Of a stretch of DNA of 64,000 nt, positions 16,933-24,352 are shown piece by piece. Position numbers and translations under genes: made by a program. The stretch is from contig NZ_FRBC01000016.1 in assembly GCF_900142515.1 (NCBI RefSeq), positions 1-64,000 of the forward strand, read 5' to 3'. The stretch comes from Pseudoselenomonas ruminantium. Its GTDB lineage: Bacteria; Bacillota; Negativicutes; Selenomonadales; Selenomonadaceae. The notes beneath the pieces are model-generated. The model worked only from the letters and a program-made list of their open reading frames with translations. It made no database searches and was not told the DNA's origin. Positions within the stretch are counted from its first letter, which is position 1, and each line of letters opens with the position of its first letter.

Positions 16933-18063
16933 ATGGGAACTGCCAGAGAGCGTTTGCGTGAAGCCAAACGCATTGTGGTCAAGGTGGGCACCAGTACCCT
17001 GACACATGAAACAGGAAAATTGAATCTTCACCGCATTGACCTGCTCCTGCGGGAAATCGCGGACCTCAAGAATCAGGGCAAGGAAATGATTCTCGTATCA
17101 TCGGGCGCTATTGCCGCAGGCCTGGGGAAATTGGGGCTTTCTCAAAAACCCGACACCATCCCGGAAAAACAGGCGGTGGCGGCAATCGGGCAGGGGGTAC
17201 TCATGCATATCTATGAGAAGCTCTTTGCCGAATATGGGCAGGTGATGGGGCAGGTGCTCCTGACCAAGGAAAATTCCGTGCAGCATCATCAGTATATCCA
17301 TTCCCGCAATTCGCTGTTGGCGCAGCTGGCCATGGGAGCCATCCCAGTCATCAACGAAAATGACGCCGTGGCGGTGGATGAGATCAAGATTGGCGACAAT
17401 GACAATCTCTCGGCTATGGTGGCAACCTTGGTGGATGCCGATGCCCTGATCATCCTGTCGGATATTGAGGGTCTTTACACGGCTAATCCCGCTACCCATC
17501 CGGAGGCGGAACTCATTCCGGAGATTCCGGAAATCACGCCTGAGGTGGAAGCCATTGCCGGTGGTGCTGGTTCCAAGCTGGGCACCGGCGGCATGATGAC
17601 CAAGATCCAGGCGGCGCAGGTTTCGATGAGTGCCGGTGTCACGATGGTCATTGCCTCCGGTTCACGGGAAAATGTGCTCCGGGATATTCTGCAGGGCCAG
17701 AATGTCGGTACGGTATTCCCCGCCAGGGAATCCCATCTGCGGGTGCGCAAGTCCTGGCTGGCTTTTGGCAAGCGCCTGGCCGGGGAGATAACCGTGGATG
17801 ATGGCTGTGCTGCCGCCCTGCGGGAAAACGGTGCCAGCATCTTGGCTGCGGGCGTTACGGCCTGTGAGGGCGATTTTGCCGCCGGCAGTACCGTGCGGGT
17901 TTTGACACAAAGCCAGCAGGAAATCGCCCGGGGCATCGTGAATTTTAAAGAAGCGGACTTGCAGAAGATTCTCGGTCAGCAGACGGAGAATATCGGCAAG
18001 ATTCTGGCCGGTGATGTACCTACAGAAGTAATTCATCGGGATAATATGGTATTGATGGTTTGA
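16933..18063 (+). CDS. proB: glutamate 5-kinase
   Basis: A 376-residue ProB, first enzyme of proline synthesis (glutamate to gamma-glutamyl phosphate). The amino-acid kinase domain (residues 1-260) shows IVVKVGTSTLTHETGKLN, LVSSGAIAAGLGKL, INENDAVAVDEIKIGDND and GTGGMMTKIQAAQ. A PUA domain follows (about 275-355). The upstream GGAGG lies 8 nt before the ATG. The gene is 27 nt from proA. Confidence 0.97.
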   Translation: MGTARERLREAKRIVVKVGTSTLTHETGKLNLHRIDLLLREIADLKNQGKEMILVSSGAIAAGLGKLGLSQKPDTIPEKQAVAAIGQGVLMHIYEKLFAEYGQVMGQVLLTKENSVQHHQYIHSRNSLLAQLAMGAIPVINENDAVAVDEIKIGDNDNLSAMVATLVDADALIILSDIEGLYTANPATHPEAELIPEIPEITPEVEAIAGGAGSKLGTGGMMTKIQAAQVSMSAGVTMVIASGSRENVLRDILQGQNVGTVFPARESHLRVRKSWLAFGKRLAGEITVDDGCAAALRENGASILAAGVTACEGDFAAGSTVRVLTQSQQEIARGIVNFKEADLQKILGQQTENIGKILAGDVPTEVIHRDNMVLMV

Positions 18064-18090
18064 TGTTTTTGTAGTACGGGAGGAATCGGA

Positions 18091-19344
18091 TTGGATATTC
18101 AGCGCGAAGTACGCAAAAAAGCAGAAGCCGCCAAAGCAGCTTCCTATAAGCTCGGCACGCTTTCGACGAAGGTGAAGAATGAAGCTTTGCTGGCCATGGC
18201 CCATGCCCTGGAACAGCGCAGCAGCATGATTCTGGAAGCCAATGCCCAGGATTTGGAAGAGGCAAGGCAAAAGGGAGTCAAGCGTTCTTATCTGGATCGC
18301 CTGATGCTGGATGAGAACCGCATTGCCGGCATGGCCGAAGGCCTGCGGCAGACGGCAGCCCTGCCTGACCCGGTTGGTCAGGGGGATTACAGCACGATTC
18401 GTCCCAATGGCCTTTCCATCCGCCGGGTGCGGGTGCCTTTAGGCGTGGTGGGCATCATCTATGAAGCCCGTCCGAATGTCACGGCTGATGCTTTGGCCCT
18501 TTGCCTGAAATCCGGTAATGCAGTGCTGCTCAGAGGTGGCAGCGAGGCTATCCGTTCCAATATCGCCATCAGTTCTTTGCTCGCTGAAGCCGCCTACAAA
18601 CATGGTATTCCCGAGGGGGCTATCCAGTTCGTGGACTTCACGGACAGGGAAGCCGTGGGAGTCATGACGCATCTGACGGGCCTGCTTGACGTCATCATTC
18701 CCCGCGGGGGCGCTGGCCTCATCAAGCGGGTGGTGGAGGACAGCTCCGTGCCTGTTATCGAAACTGGTACTGGCGTCTGCCATACCTTTGTGGATGAGAG
18801 TGCTGACCAGGCCATGGCGCTTGATATTGCCATCAATGCCAAGACCAGCCGTCCTTCGGTTTGCAATGCCATGGAAACCCTGCTGGTGCATAAGGACATC
18901 GCGGCTGGCTTCTTGCCGAAACTCTATGAAGCCATGACGGCGAAGAAGGTAGAGCTCCGCGGCTGTGAACAGGCGAAGGCCATCTGTCCGGAGATGCAGG
19001 CAGCAGACGAGGCGGACTGGTCTACGGAATACGGCGATCTGATCCTCTCTGTGAAAGTGGTGGATGATGTGACGGCGGCTATCGCCCATATCAACCGCTA
19101 TAACACAGGGCATTCGGAAACTATCGTGACCAATGATTTGGGGAACGCTGCCCGCTTCCAGAAGGAAGTGGATGCCGCGGCGGTGTATGTCAATGCTTCC
19201 ACCCGTTTCACGGACGGCTTTGAGTTCGGTTTCGGTGCGGAAATCGGCATCAGCACGCAGAAGCTTCATGCCCGCGGGCCGATGGGACTCATGGAACTCA
19301 CCAGTTCCAAGTATCTCATCATGGGCGAGGGGCAGATTCGCTGA
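18091..19344 (+). CDS. proA: gamma-glutamyl phosphate reductase
   Basis: A 417-residue ProA, second enzyme of proline synthesis, an aldehyde-dehydrogenase-fold enzyme giving glutamate-5-semialdehyde. Motifs: VPLGVVGIIYEARPNVTADA, LRGGSEAIRSN, and the catalytic cysteine in ETGTGVCHTFVD. The start is TTG at 18091 with GGGAGGA 6 nt upstream. Its TGA shares the A with the ATG of the 53-codon gene that follows. Confidence 0.96.
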   Translation: MDIQREVRKKAEAAKAASYKLGTLSTKVKNEALLAMAHALEQRSSMILEANAQDLEEARQKGVKRSYLDRLMLDENRIAGMAEGLRQTAALPDPVGQGDYSTIRPNGLSIRRVRVPLGVVGIIYEARPNVTADALALCLKSGNAVLLRGGSEAIRSNIAISSLLAEAAYKHGIPEGAIQFVDFTDREAVGVMTHLTGLLDVIIPRGGAGLIKRVVEDSSVPVIETGTGVCHTFVDESADQAMALDIAINAKTSRPSVCNAMETLLVHKDIAAGFLPKLYEAMTAKKVELRGCEQAKAICPEMQAADEADWSTEYGDLILSVKVVDDVTAAIAHINRYNTGHSETIVTNDLGNAARFQKEVDAAAVYVNASTRFTDGFEFGFGAEIGISTQKLHARGPMGLMELTSSKYLIMGEGQIR

Positions 19345-19505
19345 TGTTTCGTTTATCCGGGTATTATCGTACTATGCGGCAGTATCTGGCTACGCCCAAG
19401 GGGGCTCATGACAGCCGGGATTATGCCCGGGCGGTGCTGCTCATCATGCTCACCATGGCAGTGGTTTATTTGATTCTATATTTTGTGGGAGGCGCAAGCC
19501 TGTGA
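19344..19505 (+). CDS. 53-residue single-span membrane protein, unrecognised
   Basis: A small ORF fills the gap between proA and nadD exactly: its ATG shares one base with the proA stop (TGATG), and its last four bases GTGA contain the GTG start of nadD. It encodes a basic N-terminal half (MFRLSGYYRTMRQYL at the start), then a hydrophobic segment of about 20 residues (AVLLIMLTMAVVYLILYFVGG) near the C-terminus, so it should be a tail-anchored or N-in membrane peptide. The start has GAGGGG about 12 nt upstream. I recognise no family. Confidence 0.65.
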   Translation: MFRLSGYYRTMRQYLATPKGAHDSRDYARAVLLIMLTMAVVYLILYFVGGASL

Positions 19506-20107
19506 AGGAACGCATTGGCCTGATGGGGGGCACCTTTGACCCCATCCATCTTGCCCATCTGCATATTGCCGAAGAAGCCCGGGAGGCTTTTGCCCTGGAC
19601 CGGGTGCTCTTCATCCCTGCTGCTCAGCCGCCGCATAAACAGGGGCGCAAGATTGCCTCGGCGGCACAGCGTATCCGGATGGTGGAACTGGCCATTGCCG
19701 GCAATCCGCATTTTGCTATCGATTTGCTGGAAATGGAACGCAAGGGCCCATCCTATTCCTGGCTGATGGTGCAGGAAATGCAGCAACGGCAGGGCAGGGA
19801 GGCAGAACTGTTCTTTATCACAGGTTCGGACTCCATCAATGACCTGCCCACCTGGAACCATCCGCGGGAATTGGTCGGGGCCTGCCAGTTCATTGGCACT
19901 ACACGGCCGGAAGTACCCTTTGATGATGCACTGTTATTGGATTTTTTTGGCCCGGAACTGCGGAGCCATATCCATGAATTGTCTGTACCCATGATGGAGA
20001 TTTCTTCCACCCTGATCCGGGAACGGATTGCAGCCGGACGTTCCATCCGCTATCTGGTGCCTGAAGCCGTGGCTGATTATATCGGAAAAGAGGGTTTGTA
20101 CCAATGA
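19502..20107 (+). CDS. nadD: nicotinate-nucleotide adenylyltransferase
   Basis: A 201-residue NadD that makes deamido-NAD from nicotinate mononucleotide and ATP. The nucleotidyl-transferase motif GGTFDPIHLAHLHIAEEA (about residues 9-26) and the SSTLIRERIAAGRSIRYLVP motif near the C-terminus are clear. The start is GTG at 19502 with GGGAGG 9 nt upstream, overlapping the small gene before it; its TGA overlaps the yqeK ATG. Confidence 0.96.
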   Translation: MKERIGLMGGTFDPIHLAHLHIAEEAREAFALDRVLFIPAAQPPHKQGRKIASAAQRIRMVELAIAGNPHFAIDLLEMERKGPSYSWLMVQEMQQRQGREAELFFITGSDSINDLPTWNHPRELVGACQFIGTTRPEVPFDDALLLDFFGPELRSHIHELSVPMMEISSTLIRERIAAGRSIRYLVPEAVADYIGKEGLYQ

Positions 20108-20682
20108 GTTTTGCTATGAGTTATGAAGAGATGCAGCAACTTTTGCAGAAAAGCTTGAAGCCCAGCCGTTATGAACATTCTTTGGGTGTAGCGGAAACGG
20201 CAGTGTTTCTGGCCCGGCGTTTTGGCGTGGATGAACAGCAGGCATGGGTTGCCGGCCTGCTGCATGACTGCGCCAGAGAGTTCCGCAATGAGGATCTGGT
20301 TGGCGAGGCCGAAAAGCGTCTAATCGTGGTGGAACCGTTGGAACGGCATATGCCCCTGCTCTTGCATGCCTACGTGGGTTCCCGTCTGGTCGCGGAAAAG
20401 TACGGCATCAATGACAATGCCATCGAGCAGGCCATCTGGCGTCATACCGTGGGCGGCCCGCAGATGACGGATTTGGACAAGATCATCTGGTTTGCCGATA
20501 TGATCGAACCGCATCGCGATTATCCCGAGGTGGAGATGCTCAGGGAGCTGGCGAAAACGGCAAGTTTGGATGAAATGCTGTTGAAAGGCTTGACCGAGTC
20601 GATTGCCTTTGTCCTGAGAAAAGGTGGCCTCGTACATCCGGCCACTGTCATCGCACGTAATGAAATCCTGCTGAAAAAATAA
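20104..20682 (+). CDS. yqeK: YqeK-family HD-domain Ap4A hydrolase
   Basis: A 192-residue HD-domain protein: RYEHSLGVAETAVFLARRFG, then LHDCARE, and later the WRHTVGG and FADMIEPHRDYPEV motifs, which mark the YqeK family. Such enzymes split diadenosine tetraphosphate symmetrically to ADP. The ATGA overlap with nadD and the rsfS gene two places downstream reproduce the common nadD-yqeK-rsfS order. Confidence 0.93.
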   Translation: MSFAMSYEEMQQLLQKSLKPSRYEHSLGVAETAVFLARRFGVDEQQAWVAGLLHDCAREFRNEDLVGEAEKRLIVVEPLERHMPLLLHAYVGSRLVAEKYGINDNAIEQAIWRHTVGGPQMTDLDKIIWFADMIEPHRDYPEVEMLRELAKTASLDEMLLKGLTESIAFVLRKGGLVHPATVIARNEILLKK

Positions 20683-20697
20683 TAGAAGGGCACGCAG

Positions 20698-21741
20698 ATG
20701 GGAAGAAAGGGAAATGATGAGGGCGGCAAGGTAAATGTCACCCAACAGAATATAAAATACAAACGGAAGCTTCTGGCTCAACGCCGTCGGCGTGCCAGAT
20801 TGCGCTTGTTGGTGATTCTGATCTTTGTCGGTACGATTCTGACCGGTGTGCTCCTGGCCGGCTATGCTTTGGTTTCATTAGGCTCCAAGCTCAATCAGGA
20901 GTATCAGGACATGTATGCCGGTTATAGCCAACGGCAGCAAGCCCGGCGGGGGACGATTGACCATCGCTTTGATGGCTATACCAATGTGCTGGTCATGGGC
21001 ATTGATGATGGTGTGGACGAAGATGATGGCGAAGGCAAGCGTGCCGATGGTATTGTGGTGGCCAGCCTGGAAAATTCCACGGGCAAGCTCCGCTTTATCC
21101 ATATCCTGCAGGATACCTGGGTGAATGTCACGGGCAGCCAGCAGCAGATGAAACTCAAGAATCTCTATGCTCTGGGCGGGGCACCGCTGGTAACACGGCA
21201 GGTCAATGCACTGCTGGGCGTTTCCATCCATCAATATGTGGTATTGGACATGCAGGTCTTTGCGGAGCTTATCGATGCCATTGGCGGTGTGGATATCTAT
21301 GTGGAATCGGATATGAATTATGATGATGCCGAGGGTGGCATTTCCATCCATCTGCCGCAGGGCTATCAGCATCTGGATGGCAGCCAGGCTGTCCAGTATC
21401 TGCGCTATCGCAGTGATGATCTGAATGATTTGGGCCGCATGCAGCGGCAGCAGCGTTTCTGCAAGGCCTTATATCAGAATCTGTTGCAGTTCAAGACTTT
21501 GACGAAGCTGCCAGCCATAGCCGAAATCATCAAGCAGCGCGTGGAGACCAGTGCGGAAATATTTGATTCCATGTACTTAGCCAATGTGTTGCGCCATCTG
21601 AGCAGCGTGCCGCCGGAGAGCATCATCCTGCCCGGGGCGCCGGCTGCTGATGACGCGTCCATCTGGGTGCTGGACGATGCCGCTGCTGCCCAGCGGATGC
21701 AGGAACTTTTCCCGCCGGAAAATCTTAGTGAAAATAATTAG
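20698..21741 (+). CDS. LytR-CpsA-Psr (LCP) family protein with variant active-site motif
   Basis: A 347-residue protein: basic cytoplasmic N-terminus, one membrane segment (about residues 36-60), and an extracytoplasmic LCP domain. Recognisable parts: NVLVMGID, VNALLGVSIHQYVVLDMQVFAELIDAIGGVDIYV, LDGSQAVQYLRYR and DLGRMQRQQRF. LCP enzymes attach glycopolymers to the cell wall or lipid carriers. The usual R in the PRDT-like motif is replaced: here it reads LQDTWV (Q138-D139-T140). It sits between yqeK and rsfS, where Clostridia-like genomes often have an LCP gene. Confidence 0.85.
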   Translation: MGRKGNDEGGKVNVTQQNIKYKRKLLAQRRRRARLRLLVILIFVGTILTGVLLAGYALVSLGSKLNQEYQDMYAGYSQRQQARRGTIDHRFDGYTNVLVMGIDDGVDEDDGEGKRADGIVVASLENSTGKLRFIHILQDTWVNVTGSQQQMKLKNLYALGGAPLVTRQVNALLGVSIHQYVVLDMQVFAELIDAIGGVDIYVESDMNYDDAEGGISIHLPQGYQHLDGSQAVQYLRYRSDDLNDLGRMQRQQRFCKALYQNLLQFKTLTKLPAIAEIIKQRVETSAEIFDSMYLANVLRHLSSVPPESIILPGAPAADDASIWVLDDAAAAQRMQELFPPENLSENN

Positions 21742-21765
21742 TTGATATAAATGGGAGGATTTATT

Positions 21766-22110
21766 ATGACCATTGAAGAGATGAGCCAGGCAATCTGTAA
21801 GGCTGCCAGTGATAAAAAAGCCAGAGATATCGTGATCATGGATATGCGGGAATTGTCCCCGTCCACCGATTACTTTGTGGTCTGCTCGGCCAATACGGCA
21901 ACGCAGGTGCGGGCCATTGCCGACAGCATCGAAGAACAGCTGCAGGAAGCTGGCGTGGATTTCTTCCACAAGGAAGGCTATCGCGAAGGGGAATGGGTGC
22001 TGCTCGATTACGGTGATGTGGTTGCGCATGTGTTCATGCAGGAAGCCCGCGAATACTATGCTTTGGAACAGCTCTGGGGCGATGCGAAACTGTCCGTATA
22101 TGAGGACTGA
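21766..22110 (+). CDS. rsfS: ribosome silencing factor RsfS
   Basis: A 114-residue RsfS/Iojap protein, which binds L14 and blocks subunit joining under starvation. Motifs: KARDIVIMDMRELSPSTDYFVVCSA (read in parts), DFFHKEGYREGEWVLLDYGDVVAHVF. The ATG at 21766 has GGGAGGA 6 nt upstream; a longer reading from 21751 would put that site inside the gene. Confidence 0.95.
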   Translation: MTIEEMSQAICKAASDKKARDIVIMDMRELSPSTDYFVVCSANTATQVRAIADSIEEQLQEAGVDFFHKEGYREGEWVLLDYGDVVAHVFMQEAREYYALEQLWGDAKLSVYED

Positions 22111-22121
22111 TTGAGGGCATT

Positions 22122-22994
22122 ATGGAAGAACAGCAAAAAAGAAAATACGGCCCCAGCTCCGTAGCTACGCTGAAAGTGGTGCGCGAGTCGGAATTGGGTG
22201 CCTTCCTCGATGCGGAGACCGGCAATACCAATGACGATATCCTGCTGCACAAAAATCAGCAGACTGCACCGGTGAAAATCGGTGACGAGGTGGAGGTCTT
22301 CCTCTATCTCGATCCGAACCGGAAACTGACTGCGAGCATGCGGGTGCCGAAGATGCGGGAGGGGCAGATTGCCCGCCTCAAGGTCATCAATGTGAGCCGG
22401 GATGGCGCTTTTGTTGATGTAGGGGCGGAGCGCGGTATCTTCATGCCCTATGCCGGCATGCGTGGCCGTCCCCAGATCGGCGAAGTGGTCTGGGCTAAGC
22501 TCTACACGGATAAATCCGGCCGTCTGGCCGTGACCATGGAAGTTGAGGACGAGATGCGCCGGGCCTCCCAGCCAGCCAAGGGCGTGAAAAAGGGCCAGCT
22601 GGTCAAGGGGGCTATCTATAACTATACCGATGCCGGCGCCTTCCTGTTCAGTGAGGAGCGCTATATCGTCTTTATCGCCAACAAGGAAATAGATGCGAAC
22701 AACCGCCCACGTGTCGGGCAGGTGGTTACGGCCCGTGTCACCTATATCCGCGATGATGGCCGTCTCAATGCTTCCCTGAAGGAGTCCAAGGAAAAGGCAT
22801 TGATCACCGATGGTGAGAAGATCCTGGAACTTTTGCGGAACCGTGATGGCAAGATGCCCTACAGCGATGAATCTTCACCGGAAGTCATTCGGGACAAGTT
22901 CGGCATCTCCAAGGCTGCCTTCAAGCGGGCCTTGGGACATTTGATCAAAGAGCAGCGAATCTATGAAGAGGATGGCTGGACGTATCTGAAGTAA
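22122..22994 (+). CDS. CvfB-like S1-domain RNA-binding protein
   Basis: A 290-residue protein with several S1-type OB folds (about residues 8-70, 75-140 and 155-220) and a C-terminal winged-helix (about 225-290, ending IYEEDGWTYLK). The layout and the motif SRDGAFVDVGAERGIFMPY match the CvfB/YitL family, RNA-binding regulators that affect virulence genes in staphylococci. It lies 11 nt behind rsfS and ends the long operon with a terminator. Confidence 0.87.
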   Translation: MEEQQKRKYGPSSVATLKVVRESELGAFLDAETGNTNDDILLHKNQQTAPVKIGDEVEVFLYLDPNRKLTASMRVPKMREGQIARLKVINVSRDGAFVDVGAERGIFMPYAGMRGRPQIGEVVWAKLYTDKSGRLAVTMEVEDEMRRASQPAKGVKKGQLVKGAIYNYTDAGAFLFSEERYIVFIANKEIDANNRPRVGQVVTARVTYIRDDGRLNASLKESKEKALITDGEKILELLRNRDGKMPYSDESSPEVIRDKFGISKAAFKRALGHLIKEQRIYEEDGWTYLK

Positions 22995-23000
22995 AGGCAG

Positions 23001-23030
23001 GTTGCCCCGATGGGGCAACTTTTCTTTTTC
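23001..23030 (+). terminator. intrinsic terminator after the cvfB-like gene
   Basis: GTTGCCCC / GGGGCAAC stem with a 3-nt loop, then a T-rich tract. Confidence 0.9.
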
Positions 23031-23143
23031 GGATATAAATGCAGAATTTTTTTACGGCTTTGAAGGATTTTACACCCTGAGAGCGAATAAGAAAGCTAGA
23101 GACGAAATTTGAATGGGATATTAAATAGATGGGGGCGAAGTAG

Positions 23144-24097
23144 ATGGCAGCAGAAACGAGTGGAGACAAGAAAGGAATCTTGCTGGAGACCGGCACCAAC
23201 GAGTTTGAGATTGTCGAGTTCAGCATTGGACAAGTTAATTATGGCATCAACGTAGCAAAGGTAAGGGAAGTAATCACCTGTCCGCCGGTGACGGCTATGC
23301 CACAGGCACATCCTTATATTGATGGCCTGTTCACCTTGCGTGGCAAGGCAATTCCGCTGGTGAACCTGCCCCGTTGCCTCAATGTCCAGTCCAAGGCTGA
23401 ACCCCGCAATGTTATCGTGACGGAGATCAACAATTATAACATTGGTTTCCTGGTGGAGAATGTTTCCCGCATTCATCGCATTTCCTGGAAGGACATGGAG
23501 CCGGCACCAGAAGTGGGTGACCAGTCTCGTGTTGTCGGTATCATCAAGATGGAAGACCGCATTGTTCTCCTGATTGACTTTGAGACCATCATTGCGGAAA
23601 TCAATCCGGAAATCAATGCGAAGCTCACGACTTATGAAGAAGCAACCGAGGATGTGAAATCCAAGCGTTCGGATGTGCATGTAGTAGTGGCAGAGGATTC
23701 GCCGATGCTCCGTGACCTTTTGGTTACGACGTTGCATGAATCCGGCTACCGCTTTGTCCGTGACTTCGGCAATGGCCAGGATGCCTGGGACTATCTGCAG
23801 GGACTGGCGAAGAAGCCTGGCAATATTGAAGATCATGTGGGGGTTATCATCTCTGATGTGGAAATGCCCAAAATGGACGGTCATCGCCTGCTGAAACTGG
23901 TGCGTGAAGATGAAACGCTGAAATCCGTACCGTTGGTTCTGTTCTCGTCCCTGATCAGTGAAGAGATGCGCTTGAAAGGCGAACAGCTGGGAGCGTCCGG
24001 CCAGATTGCGAAGCCGGAAATCAATCAGCTGATCGGCTTGCTGGACAATCTGATTTTTGGAGTGCCAATCAAAGATCAGAATGCAGATGATGATTGA
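23144..24097 (+). CDS. cheV: chemotaxis protein CheV (CheW-receiver fusion)
   Basis: A 317-residue coupling protein. The CheW-like domain spans about residues 15-165 (EIVEFSIGQVNYGINVAKVREV, then IDGLFTLRGKAIPLVNLP). A receiver domain follows from about 178 with the acidic pair E184-D185 and phospho-acceptor D238 in VIISDVEMPKMDG. CheV couples chemoreceptors to CheA and aids adaptation. No other che gene is in the window, but the hook gene follows. GGGGGCGAAG precedes the ATG. Confidence 0.95.
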   Translation: MAAETSGDKKGILLETGTNEFEIVEFSIGQVNYGINVAKVREVITCPPVTAMPQAHPYIDGLFTLRGKAIPLVNLPRCLNVQSKAEPRNVIVTEINNYNIGFLVENVSRIHRISWKDMEPAPEVGDQSRVVGIIKMEDRIVLLIDFETIIAEINPEINAKLTTYEEATEDVKSKRSDVHVVVAEDSPMLRDLLVTTLHESGYRFVRDFGNGQDAWDYLQGLAKKPGNIEDHVGVIISDVEMPKMDGHRLLKLVREDETLKSVPLVLFSSLISEEMRLKGEQLGASGQIAKPEINQLIGLLDNLIFGVPIKDQNADDD

Positions 24098-24122
24098 TTT
24101 ATAATTGTACATAGAGAGACCG

Positions 24123-24164
24123 GGAACCGATGGGAGCATGGAATCCATCGGTTCCTGTTTTTTT
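24123..24164 (+). terminator. intrinsic terminator after cheV
   Basis: An 11-bp perfect stem (GGAACCGATGG / CCATCGGTTCC) followed by TG and seven T. Confidence 0.9.
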
Positions 24165-24203
24165 GGCTTGAAAACGAAATTTTATGAAAATAAATTTTTT
24201 ACT

Positions 24204-24230
24204 TAAGAAATTCATCATTTGCTCCGATAA
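24204..24230 (+). promoter_or_regulatory. sigma-28-type flagellar promoter upstream of the hook gene
   Basis: TAAG (24204-24207), 16 bp, CCGATAA (24224-24230). This fits the sigma-28 (FliA/SigD) form TAAA-N15-GCCGATAA except for one base in the -35 and the first G of the -10. It lies 122 nt upstream of the flagellar hook gene, as would be expected for late or middle flagellar genes. Confidence 0.65.
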
Positions 24231-24352
24231 ACATTGTAGATTGGAAAGGAAAACACAATAACGCCGTCATGCAGGGATTCGCAGTACGGTATTTGACAGG
24301 GAACGTCGCTTAATTTGTAACAATGTATGGGATAAAGGAGAAGTGATTTATC

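Noticed and set aside
23061..23090. GCGAATAA before cheV as a second sigma-28 promoter
   Set aside because: The -10 matches only 6 of 8 bases and no TAAA-like box stands at 15-16 bp, so it is no better than chance.
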